From the NCBI GenBank assembly GCA_030867875.1, contig JAOWCC010001368.1, positions 7,425,714 to 7,489,713 on the forward strand: 64,000 bases of DNA. Reading direction: 5' to 3'. Position numbers and translations under genes: made by a program. The notes beneath the pieces were generated by a model. It made no database searches and was not told where the DNA came from. It saw only the letters and a list, made by a program, of their open reading frames with translations. This DNA is from Actinernus sp. WN-2022. Taxonomy: Eukaryota; Cnidaria; Anthozoa; Actiniaria; Actinernidae. Position 1 is the first letter of the stretch. The number at the start of each line of letters is the position of its first letter. Of this stretch, positions 55,435 to 64,000 are shown piece after piece.

Positions 55435-56103
55435 TCAAGATAGGGCGACTGTTTGATTTCTGAAGAGTTCTGTAAGTAATCCATCTTTCTTCTTTAACAG
55501 TTCATCGGGTTTATCAAATTCCAAGACTTGGCCTTTGTCCATAACAAGTACTCGATCATAGTCCAAAATTGTGTTAAGACGATGAGCGATCGTGATGACA
55601 GTACAGTCCTCAAACTTGCTACGTATAGTTTCTTGGATCTTCTTGTCAGTATTGAAGTCCACGTTGGCCGTGGCTTCATCCATGACTATGATCTTGTTCT
55701 TGTTAAGTAAGGCTCTTGCAAGACAAAGCAGTTGCCTCTCTCCAACGCCAAAGTTGTTCCCAGACTCGGATAGTTCAAAGTACAACTCTGCAGGTAGCTC
55801 CTTCACCTTGTGCTTCATCTGAACCTGCTCGAGGACATTCCATAGATCAGCGTCATCATAGCGAGAGAAAGGATCCAAATTGATCCGTAGAGATCCACTA
55901 AAAAGCGTAGGGTTCTGTGTGATTACGGACATGACTCGACGCGAGTTTTGAACATTCAAAGAGCCGATGACTTCACAATCTATCGTAATATCACCAGATG
56001 CATCAGGCATCCTAAACAGTGCGGACACGAGTGAGGACTTTCCAGCTCCAGTCCGTCCAGCGACCCCGACCTTCTCGCCACCTTTGATTTCTAAGTTGAG
56101 ATT
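55435..56103 (-). CDS. ABCC4: ABCC exon g (NBD2, stop)
   Basis: 669 bp, acceptor ttgatttcag|, stop TGA at 55437-55435. A single exon carries Walker A through the H-loop. The signature helix reads FGVGERQLLCLARALL, so the usual S-x-G-Q core is G-V-G-E. Confidence 0.95.
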   Translation of the reverse strand, partial: NLNLEIKGGEKVGVAGRTGAGKSSLVSALFRMPDASGDITIDCEVIGSLNVQNSRRVMSVITQNPTLFSGSLRINLDPFSRYDDADLWNVLEQVQMKHKVKELPAELYFELSESGNNFGVGERQLLCLARALLNKNKIIVMDEATANVDFNTDKKIQETIRSKFEDCTVITIAHRLNTILDYDRVLVMDKGQVLEFDKPDELLKKKDGLLTELFRNQTVALS

Positions 56104-59100
56104 CTGAAATCAAGAGAACGTTATTATTTACGAGGTACAGGTTTCATCCTTGCCATGCGTAGTCTGATAAACTTGTGCGCTGTTTCATTTTATTTCATTT
56201 ATAAAGTATCGTCTAATAAAAACACCATTTATTATTTTGGAGCCGGTTTCCGTTAGTTTATTTGAAAAGAGTTTTGTCGTATTTAAAGGGAATCTCGATT
56301 GAAAAACAATGGTTCGTTGCTCTCAAAAGTTCCTTATGGATGTTGAAATATATTGCTCTGTTTGTGTCCTGTAGACCATATGCATTACGATGACAATTGA
56401 CTACGACTACCAGATAATTTTGTTCTTCTAATCTGGACCATTGTCTTGCTATTCTCAGAGGAGTTTCAAAATCTGAATAAGAAAAGGATTCTGGTAGTTG
56501 TAGTCAAGTGACGTCATAGCACATATGACGTAGTGTTAAGGTACAGACGCACGCTGCAATGTTGCGCGCAATATTGCCAGCAATTGTTGTTCACACGGTG
56601 CAATTTGTTGCGCGCAATATTGCCAGCAATTGTTGTTCACACGGTGCAATTTGTTGCGCGCAATATTGCCAGCAATTGTTGTTCACACGGTGCAATTTGT
56701 TGCGCGCAATATTGCCAGCAATTGTTGTTCACACGGTGCAATTTGTTGCGCGCAATATTGCCAGCAATTGTTGTTCACACGGTGCAATTTGTTGCGCGCA
56801 ATATTGCCAGCAATTGTTGTTCACACGGTGCAATTTGTTGCGTGCAATATTGCCAGCAATTGTTGTTCACACGGTGCAATTTGTTGCGCGCAATATTGCC
56901 AGCAATTGTTGTTCACACGGTGCAATTTGTTGCGCGCAATATTGCCAGCAATTGTTGTTCACACGGTGCAATTTGTTGCGCGCAATATTGCCAGCAATTG
57001 TTGTTCACACGGTGCAATTTGTTGCGCGCAATATTGCCAGCAATTGTTGTCCACACGGTGCAATTTGTTGCGCGCAATGTTACCAGCAATTGTTGTTCAC
57101 ACGGTGCAATTTGTTGCGCGCAATATTGCCAGCAATTGTTGTTCACACGGTGCAATTTGTTGCGCGCAATATTGCCAGCAATTGTTGTTCACACGGTGCA
57201 ATTTGTTGCGCGCAATATTGCCAGCAATTGTTGTTCACACGGTGCAATTTGTTGCGCGCAATATTGCCAGCAATTGTTGTTCACACGGTGCAATTTGTTG
57301 CGCGCAATATTGCCAGCAATTGTTGTTCACACGGTGCAATTTGTTGCGCGCAATATTGCCAGCAATTGTTGTTCACACGGTGCAATTTGTTGCGCGCAAT
57401 ATTGCCAGCAATTGTTGTTCACACGGTGCAATTTGTTGCGCGCAATGTTACCGAAGTAGAACTCGATCCAACTTCTGCAATATTGCCGGCAATGTTGTGC
57501 GCAATGTTGCAACATACGTACCACACAATATGACATTTATGGACCGATCGTCTTGTGCATAAAACTCATTTAAATTTCCGGCGCGCCGCCATCTTGGATC
57601 TTATGACGTCACAATGTTTCCTCTATTGTCAGGAAACAACAGCTATTTTGTCGTGTAACAATAGGAGTAACACTGTGACGTCATAAGATCCAAGATGGCG
57701 GCGCGTGGGAAATTCAAAGGAATTTTATGGACAGGAAATTCGGTCCACAAATGACATCTAGTGTACAATTTACACGAGAAAAGCACAGTGTTAGATTTAA
57801 GCATACATAAGAGAGCAAACAGCGTTATCAGTCAAGGTTCCATTTAATAACATAACTGATCAGGAACCCATTAACAGGAGCGTGCACCTCCCAGATTAGG
57901 TCTGTCCAACAGCAGAACAGATGATGTAGTTATTTTTAGCTTTGTGTTTCCCGCGAGAGGAAACAAAGGCCGTCACTTTTAACCAATCAGGATGCACTGA
58001 AAAATTGTAATTAACACGGTTCAAACTGCTACAAATACTAAAGCGCAAGAGAACAAAAGACAACGTAATCGCATACCAGAACTTAGCGACTATAAATAGC
58101 TACATCGTCTACTGTGCTTAGCCTCCTCCGCAGGCATCTCTAATTTGTGAATAAATCAGATTATGGGCTCCCTGTGGCAGGTGAAGTCGCAGGTGACCCA
58201 ATTCACGATTTTTTTTATCTGATGTCTTCGAAAATTAGAGATGCCTGCGGAGGAGGCTATACTGTGCTGTGGGCGCTACCTATCACATAGGTACGCTCCT
58301 GGTAATGGGCTCCTGAACTGATATAGTCCCTTACACAACAAAATATTATACATTCTACTGATACGAACCCTGAGCACGGTAGGGCCTCCCTCGTAGTACA
58401 CAAGCGAGACGTTATCAAATGTGATGTTCCCATGCTGTGGCCAATCAGCTGGAGCTTTCTTTTCGATTTTGTACCCAGGCTCTTCTTCCAGCTCGGTATA
58501 CGTCATGACACGTTCAACTGACGTCATCATGTTCTCGACGTCGGCTGTCTGCCTCATAGCGAACTGCAGCTGGCCAACTGTACTGATGGCATACACGAGA
58601 GACAGACCGAGGGTTCCTGTCGGAATAAAACGTCGATTGTCGAAGTTGATTACAATCTTTTGCATCAGTTTTAGAAAGAGAGAATCCCACATAAAGGCAC
58701 ACGGCGACAAAACGTCACACACATGCGCTTTTGATAAGCCCAGCGCGCGCGCCCGCCAGTTTCCCGCCAAAACTGGAAGAAAACAAAGGCACCCCTGTTC
58801 TTATTTTTATGCACGTATGTGAACTCTTTCACCAAAAACAACAAAATACTTTAAATATTAGACTTTGCCATTTGATTTTAATAAGTTTAAGCCCTGGGAA
58901 ACTTGTATTTCAACCCCAGAGCCTTCAAGTTCCAACGTGTTTTACTAGAACACGACTTTTTCGACTAGACAAAATTCTAAAAGGCAAAATCCTTACCAGC
59001 ATCTGAGGTTGAATTTACCCCTGTGAAGGTAGCAATAGCCACAAAGGCCGTGCAGACAAAATCCAACCTGATGCCCATCCACCGAGCACTGTGAGGAACC

Positions 59101-62100
59101 AAAAACCAGATTTGGCTGCGATGATCCTGTACCCTGTCGAGTCGAGAATTACAAGGAATCATTTTATTGGCACACACTGACTTTAGACGGTAGAGTTATT
59201 TTTAGCATAGTGTTTCTCGCGAGAAGAAACAAAGGCCGTCACTTTTAACCAATCAGGATGCACTGAAAAATTGTAATTGACACGATTCAAACTGCTAAAA
59301 AATACTAAAAGCTCAAGCGACAAAAGACAACGTAATCGCATACCATAACTTCGCGACTATAAATAGACACACATCTACTGTGTTAGGGGCCAACACAAGG
59401 GCACAGGAACACTCCTGCGTAATATACTCCTATTATAATTATAATTATATTATAATTATATTATAATTAGTAAGGTTTGTAGAAAACAATAACGCTATGG
59501 CATGGGTTTTATAAAATTATCAGTGGCCAAGTGTAGATGAAGGTCACGATAACTAAAGGGAACATCCATTGAAACCAATGCTTGCTAGCTATCAAATGTT
59601 CCTTATTGATGCCTAAATCTATTGCTGTCACTAATGAACCGATTTTCCTGGCAATGAAACTCATTTGATTTTCCCGGACGCCGCCATCTTGGATCTTATG
59701 ACGTCACACAGTTGTCTCTATTGTTGGCGGATCCCGCGAAATTCAATTGGGTTTCATGGCCAGGAAAATCGCTCTTGAAAAGTGACATCTAGTGCACATT
59801 TTACAAGAAACAAACAGAGTAACATATTTAGACATCCATAAGGAGCATTTGAGAATAAACACTGTTTTTTTAGAGGAGGTTTGCGCCACCATCTTGAATC
59901 TTGCGGCGTCACACGATTGCCACATTGTTTTTCAGTGGAGATTCCTTTAATTCGCTTCAGTTCGGGATGTTCTTGAAAAAAATTACCACGCGACGAATGT
60001 TACTTGAGCATTTCCACAAGAAAATGTTCACCTGTACTTCGAATATTATACTTGAACTGAATTTTTGACTCACTGGTTGAATCTGTCTATGAAGTGTCGC
60101 TCCATGTTATATGTTCTGATCAGAATAATTCCCTCCAGAGTGTCCGCCAGATGGGATAGGACAGGACTTTGACTTATCGCCTCCATTCTTTTGATCTCTC
60201 TGGAGGTCTTGAGATAATACCTGGACAGAAGTAAGGGTTAGTGGTGACGTATACTCTCCTTGTTGATTTGAACAGAGTATATGACAAGAGTGATTGTTTA
60301 ATATCTTTAGAATATTGATGGTACAAGTGCGGAACGTGTGGGAAAAGAAGCGGAACATCAATCGCAATACATGCATCAGGAGTTCCGGACTTCCGGTTGG
60401 ATCACACTGCATTCTGGGTAGGTGGGCTCAGAAAAGTGGGCATCAACTTCTAGATCGGCCATATTGGATTTGAGTGCAGTCAATTTTTGCTCCTTTGCAA
60501 GTTCAAAAACTTACTACCTAATACACGGAATATCTTACCTTTACAGATTCTTCAGTTGGGAGTTCTAAGTCGATATTTAAGCTTTAGAACGGGATTAATA
60601 AAGTTTCCAAGTTGACTGCGCTCAAATCCAATATGGCCGCTCTGGAAGTTGATGCCCACTTTTCTGAGCCCACCTACCCAGAATGCAGTGTGATCCAACC
60701 GGAAGTCCGGAACTCCTGATGCATGTATAGTAGAAAAGGGTTAGCCCCTCCTATTTTCTCATCTTTGGATCGAAATTTGAAATTGTAGAGCAGTCCTCAC
60801 CTGTTAGAATGCTAAATTTCCCAGGGTTACTAAAAGTAAACAAGCCAAACAACTGAACATTGGTAAGACAGTTGTTCATTAATGACTTCCAATGGTATTT
60901 TATGACTGTTTAGGAACTGTGTAGCCCTTACTCTGAAGTTCCACGTTGATGTCTGATTTGAATTTCGCGCGATAACCAATCAGTAGGGAGCACTCAAGCG
61001 GAGCATCACAGAGATGTTCACTCGACAAAGGCTTTTTATACCAGAACTTCGTTTAAGGCGCTTTTCTTCTTACAGGTCAGCTCGCTGACTGCCTAAAATT
61101 AAAGTAAAATTACACGTTCCCAAGACAGGCAATGCCCATCTTTTCAATTCTCCCTTGTGTGGTCGGTGTCCTTTACAACTAGCATTGACCATATAAGGTA
61201 ATCTCACATGTCAATCCCCATATAAGGTAATCGTACCTGTTAATCCCCATAAAAGGTATTCTTATCTGTTAATACCCATAAAAGGTAATCTTACCTGTTA
61301 ATCACCATATAAGATAATCTCATCTATTAATCTCCATATATGGTAATCTGACTGAAGATGATCCCCAAATAAGGTAATCGTACATATTAATCCCCATATA
61401 AGGTAATCTTACCAATTAAACCCCATATAAGGTAATCTCTTCTATTAAGCTCCAAAAGGTAATCTGACTGTAGATGATTCCCAAATAAGGTAATATTACC
61501 TGTTAATCCCAATGAACCCTATAATCATAGGGAAGACACCTAGTATTGCCCAGTAGTTAGTGGCACACGTCACACAGACCGATGCCATCGTCTGCAGTAT
61601 ATACTGAATGGCAAGCAGTGACGTAGGAGGCAGAAACTCGTCCACGATTCCAATATCTTTGGAAAAGCGATTGAGGATGCGGCCAGACGGGTTGGTATCG
61701 TAGAAATGAACTGGACTCTGTCGATCAACAACAAATGATCAATCACTGTATTGCTCACAAGTCGCTCATTTAAACTGATACCAGAAGCTGGGCACGGCAC
61801 TCCTTATTTTTGTCGTGTAAATGGAAACGTTCCGGGTACGCGTGACCAAAAATATAGGGGTGCTGAGACCCTGTTAAAATTAGTCTCGGCCTGCCTGTTT
61901 GGAGTGCCGTGCCCAAGTTAAGAGTGCCGTGCCCAAGTTAAGAGTGCCGTACTCAAGTTAAGAGTGCCGTGCTCAAGTTGAAAGTGCCATGCCCAAGTTA
62001 GGAGTACCGTGCCTAAGTTAGGAGTGCCGTGCTCAAGTTAGGAGTGCCGTGCCTAAGTTAGGAGCGCCGTGCCCAAAATGGTTGTCGTGCAAACCGTGGT

Positions 62101-64000
62101 TTCGTATTGCTGGTTTTCACTCAATCCCCAGAGATTCAAATGACAAAGGGCATGGCGGCCATGTTGGTGCCCCAACAAAAGAAGCTAACGAGGAATCTAT
62201 TGTTTAAGGGCACCAACATGGCGGCTATGACGTCACGTGAAAACCAGCAATTACATTCATTTCTCAAACTTACTTTCAGGATAGCCAAGACCATCTTGTC
62301 ATGTAGGTTCTCAGAACATCTCAAAGTCGTTATGTAGTAAAATAAACCCCGTATGATGGCCAAGAAGAGTGCTCCACCCACTAAACAACCGTAGATTATT
62401 AGGTTGAGCTTGTGCTTCTGTTCAAACCACTTCATTCGAGATATGTGCACAAGCCATAAGTTTGGCGAGATTATAGAGGCTGCAAGACAAAATACAGAAT
62501 GAATAAACAGGGGCCACTTGTATGATAATTGGGTAGGTATGTGCGGCTACACACAGCGGCAAAACGGTATGCTCCGCTGGCCAAAAGAACGAAGGCTCTG
62601 CTATCAAATACAAATTACCGAGGGCTTAAACTTTTTAAGTAAATAATTTTATAACTTAGTAAACTCACAATGAATTACAAATTAAGAAAACTTCAACATG
62701 TTAAAGTCTTAGGCTTATCTTTTAAGTAGTTTTCTTATTTTTTGACAAAACAGTTCACTTTTAAGCAGAAATTTTAAAATCACGATATGTGCCTGTTGTT
62801 TCATTTCAGTTTTCGCGGGAAACTGGGGGCGGCCGCGCGCCGACAAGAAATGGCAAATACGCATGCGCTTGACATTTTGCCGCGGTGTGGTGCGGCTATG
62901 GGGTCCAGAACCAGACCGGGTTTTACGAGAAAAAGGTTGCTCCAAGCCGGACCCGGATTTCGGTATATACTTCATGGTAGTGTTTCGTTCCATATAGTCC
63001 CCTGCATAATCATTTTCTCTACTGTTTTACAGTATTATGCAGGGAGACTATATGGAACGAAATACTACCATGAAGTATATACCCGGATTTTCACCCTGAT
63101 TGATTATTCTGAATCGTCCATAACTCGTCTAAATTAGTTTCAAACCCGAATCAGTCTCGCACACTATTTTGGATACTGGACGCCAGCCACAACGCAACCC
63201 TTGGTTTATTTCTCACACTTCAAATGTGTACATATTGTTATAGTACGACATTAAAGTGCTTATGAACAAAAAACAATATTTTACGTATCAATTCTAAATC
63301 AAGTGAATAGTAGAATGGTAAAATATATTTTGCTTTGAATGCTGTGCCGCTGAGTTAAGGAGGTTTTAATATCCAAAATGCTAATTACATGACGTCAGGG
63401 TTAGGTTAGTGGTTGTGAGTGGGCGTTTCTACTGATATAGGAAAACAAATTTCTAACATCATTTTATTTCAACCATGGGTATAACACTGATAATTTGAAA
63501 AAATAAATAATTGTAACAAAAATAATTGTATAATAATTATTGATGCCTCCCCTGACGTCCTGTAATTAGCATTTTGGATATGGGAAAATATAATTATCGC
63601 TTAACAATCTCTTGGCCTGGCTTCGCGTCTTGGTATTTTCACATTCAATTGCACTTGGATCAAATGTCAATTAATGTCTTGTTTTGGGATTGGTACCTCT
63701 TAGGGGTAAACACAAGTTTGAGACACGCCCACAGAACGAGATTCTGGTAGATTTTAGTGCGTCCTTCTCGGCCTTCATCTTTCATGCCATAGAAAATGTC
63801 CAAATTCACTTTTACAGTTTGAGTTCCTCAGCTCCAGTGAGAATGATTTGTAGAAATACGTACGGTAATCAACAGATCCTGAATACCTTAATTTGTTTAA
63901 TTCCCCTCCCTCCCCTCCCTCACAGAATTGGATTACAGGAAAGGAAACTGAACACCCCCCTCCCCACCCCGGAAGAATCCTTACCTTGTGCGATAAAGAA
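55435..64000 (-). CDS. ABCC4: ABCC4/MRP4-like ABC transporter, C-terminal half (MSD2-NBD2), partial
   Basis: Seven minus-strand exons: 63985-64000 (cut by the edge), 62274-62479, 61500-61717, 60074-60220, 58997-59133, 58369-58616 and 55435-56103. All junctions are GT/AG and in phase, giving about 546 residues. Membrane domain 2 carries NLHDKMVLAILK, NPSGRILNRFSKDIG and SVERVMTYTELEEEPGY, all diagnostic of the MRP4 branch. NBD2 has Walker A GRTGAGKSS, Q-loop ITQNPTLFSG, signature NNFGVGERQ, Walker B IIVMDEATANVD and H-loop ITIAHRL. MRP4 proteins export cyclic nucleotides, conjugated organic anions and prostanoids at the plasma membrane. The N-terminal half lies beyond the right edge. The C-terminus (NQTVALS) is shorter than in human MRP4 and lacks its PDZ-binding tail. 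The name rests on motif similarity; other short ABCC members are possible. Confidence 0.92.
56540..57525. repeat. 46-bp minisatellite, ~19.5 units, in an ABCC intron
   Basis: The phrase gcgcgcaatattgccagcaa recurs every 46 bp from 56564 to 57438. Units are nearly identical; a few have gcgtgc, gtccac or aatgttacc changes. The array is bracketed by related inverted ends (ggtacagacgcacgctgcaa against ttgcaacatacgtacc). 46 is not a multiple of 3 and the unit has no stop in any plus frame, so all three frames stay open for more than 300 codons. These are not genes. Confidence 0.97.
57541..57755. mobile_element. foldback MITE carrying YY1- and CRE-like motifs, copy 1
   Basis: Inner arms 57574-57603 and 57682-57713 are inverted (gccgccatcttggatcttat, gacgtcac and complement). 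Each arm holds AAGATGGCGGC (YY1 core) and TGACGTCA (CRE). The flanking aaactcattt / aaattc pieces also pair. Related to 59637-59800. Confidence 0.85.
57756..58120. other. ABCC intron spacer, part of a repeated block
   Basis: The segment cgagaggaaacaaaggccgt through caacgtaatcgcatacc recurs at about 59214-59345, so this is a dispersed repeat of unknown type. Confidence 0.6.
58121..58259. mobile_element. MITE with 'agcctcctccgcaggcatctc' ends
   Basis: Gcctcctccgcaggcatctc at left and the complement at right (gagatgcctgcggaggaggc). The middle has ctccctgtggcaggtgaag. Similar ends occur near 21225 and 51940. Confidence 0.9.
58369..58616 (-). CDS. ABCC4: ABCC exon f (MSD2 to NBD2 link)
   Basis: 248 bp, acceptor attccgacag|. 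It encodes LSLVYAISTVGQLQFAMRQT, DVENMMTSVERVMTYTELEE and the first NBD2 strand (NITFDNVSLVYYEGG). The donor AGG|GTTCGT is weak beyond GT. Confidence 0.9.
58692..58945. mobile_element. degraded copy of MITE family F in an ABCC intron
   Basis: Starts cacacggcgacaaaacgtca, with gccagtttcccgccaaaact and tttcaccaaaaacaacaaaa corresponding to family F order. The right end is lost. Confidence 0.7.
58997..59133 (-). CDS. ABCC4: ABCC exon e
   Basis: 137 bp, acceptor ctcgacag|, donor GCTG|GTAAGG. Encodes VQDHRSQIWFLVPHSARWMG and a hydrophobic helix (VCTAFVAIATFTGV). Confidence 0.88.
59637..59800. mobile_element. foldback MITE carrying YY1- and CRE-like motifs, copy 2
   Basis: Ccgattttcctggcaatgaa at left faces the complement of tttcatggccaggaaaatcg. 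Contains gccgccatcttggatcttat and gacgtcac once; the right arm has lost the motif pair. Confidence 0.8.
60074..60220 (-). CDS. ABCC4: ABCC exon d
   Basis: 147 bp, acceptor tctgtccag|, donor ACCA|GTGAGT. Encodes YYLKTSREIKRMEAISQSPV and LSHLADTLEGIILIRTYNME, the conserved intracellular loop. Confidence 0.93.
60370..60727. mobile_element. foldback element, ~113-bp nearly perfect arms
   Basis: 60372-60484 and 60613-60726 are inverted: atgcatcaggagttccggac, ggtaggtgggctcagaaaag and catattggatttgag all recur in complement. The spacer is about 130 bp. It lies in the ABCC intron upstream of exon d. Confidence 0.93.
60728..61188. other. ABCC intron spacer, nothing recognised
   Basis: No repeat or frame of note. 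Confidence 0.5.
61189..61513 (-). repeat. 29-31 bp minisatellite built from the ABCC exon c splice donor
   Basis: On the minus strand the exon boundary gggattaacag|gtaatattacc is followed by about ten diverged copies of the same junction, each roughly ggggattaacag + gtaagattacc + ttatat. Two copies (at about 61412 and 61293) keep the strong GGTAAG donor core. The array extends 310 bp into the intron. Confidence 0.92.
61500..61717 (-). CDS. ABCC4: ABCC exon c (NPSGRILNRFSKDIG)
   Basis: 218 bp, acceptor gatcgacag|, donor AACAG|GTAATA. The coupling-helix motif GRILNRFSKDIG is intact. The donor is the first unit of a minisatellite that continues into the intron. Confidence 0.93.
61785..62077. 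repeat. TIR element whose right end expanded into a ~20-bp tandem array
   Basis: Gggcacggcactcc at about 61790 faces ggagtgccgtgccc at about 61900. The latter then repeats about nine times (gagtgccgtgcccaagttaa and variants) to 62077. It lies in the ABCC intron between exons b and c. Confidence 0.88.
62107..62250. mobile_element. MITE with CRE and YY1-like motifs, 24 bp from ABCC exon b
   Basis: Attgctggttttcac and its complement at the ends. Inner gccatgttggtgcccc faces gggcaccaacatggcgg. TGACGTCA at 62229-62236. Confidence 0.85.
62274..62479 (-). CDS. ABCC4: ABCC exon b (first helices of membrane domain 2)
   Basis: 206 bp, acceptor gtcttgcag|, donor AAA|GTAAGT. Encodes ISPNLWLVHISRMKW, a hydrophobic helix (LIIYGCLVGGALFLAIIRG) and LRCSENLHDKMVLAILK. 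Confidence 0.9.
62550..62889. mobile_element. 340-bp MITE family F, copy 3 (inverted), 9-bp target duplication
   Basis: GTGCGGCTA is duplicated at 62541-62549 and 62890-62898. The left TIR has one change (cacacagcgg). It lies 70 bp upstream of the acceptor of ABCC exon b. Confidence 0.93.
62961..63085. repeat. long hairpin, ~49-bp arms, 23-base loop
   Basis: Gtatatacttcatggtagtg, tttcgttccatatagtcc and cctgcataat pair with 63034-63084, with about two mismatches and a one-base bulge. Dimensions suit a foldback MITE; a hairpin RNA precursor is also possible. Confidence 0.9.
63086..63984. other. ABCC intron, mostly unrecognised
   Basis: A segment at about 63690-63730 (tacctcttaggggtaaaca, acacgccca) matches the inside of the MULE-like element at 27819-28125. 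The run cccctccctcccctccctcacag near 63903 is low complexity. Confidence 0.5.
63985..64000 (-). CDS. ABCC4: ABCC exon a (end only)
   Basis: Only FFIAQ plus one base is inside the window, before a donor (CAAG|GTAAGG). Phase fits the next exon (Gly/Ala codon completed by CC). Confidence 0.65.

Noticed and set aside
55494..55822. Plus- and minus-strand ORFs inside the NBD2 exon
   Set aside because: Antisense or shifted shadows of the ABCC exon, whose frame contains all ATPase motifs.
56533..57562. Three overlapping plus-strand ORFs of 308-324 codons
   Set aside because: They are the three frames of the 46-bp tandem array. The repeat simply lacks stops, and the region is an intron of the ABCC gene on the other strand.
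58421..58822. 133-codon plus-strand ORF
   Set aside because: Antisense of ABCC exon f and a degraded MITE.

Overview
The window looks like nuclear DNA of a non-bilaterian animal, most likely an anthozoan cnidarian such as a stony coral. The evidence is intron-rich metazoan genes, tRNA-derived SINEs, degenerate LINE reverse transcriptases and a very high density of short palindromic DNA transposons (MITEs). The species is inference. One 100-base run of N (20230-20329) marks an assembly gap of unknown true size.

Genes. Four protein-coding loci are supported. (1) A first coding exon of an SLC16/monocarboxylate-type MFS transporter lies on the minus strand at 9051-9237; no further exons were found. 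(2) A first coding exon of a ribokinase (PfkB family) lies on the minus strand at 23306-23612; its other exons were not found, and the assembly gap is nearby. (3) A complete six-exon plus-strand gene, 24158-41910, encodes a compact 293-residue polyhomeotic-like Polycomb protein with HD1, FCS zinc finger and SAM domain. All splice phases agree. It is head-to-head with the ribokinase, starts 545 bp apart. (4) The 3' half of an ABCC4/MRP4-like ABC transporter runs on the minus strand in seven exons from the right edge to a stop at 55435. It covers the second membrane domain and NBD2. The polyhomeotic and ABCC genes converge, with about 13.5 kb of repeats between them.

Layout. 1-9 kb: broken LINE reverse transcriptases, a six-copy tandem array and dispersed repeats. 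9-23 kb: the two orphan first exons among MITEs, a tRNA-Glu-like sequence inside a TIR element, and foldback elements. 24-42 kb: the Polycomb gene, with introns full of nested elements. 42-55 kb: a 12-copy 99-bp array, several MITE families, LINE and SINE pieces. 55-64 kb: the ABCC gene, whose introns hold three minisatellites. One of these is built from copies of its own exon/intron boundary.

The strongest unusual signals are: the splice-donor minisatellite; a MITE family with 9-bp target duplications that, with a related element, sits just past the stop codons of both main genes; a 508-bp element whose 6-bp target duplication is proved by an empty site elsewhere in the window; tandem arrays that grew inside TIR elements; and Pol III-like promoters carried inside TIR elements. 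I see no bacterial-type operon, CRISPR array or defence system.
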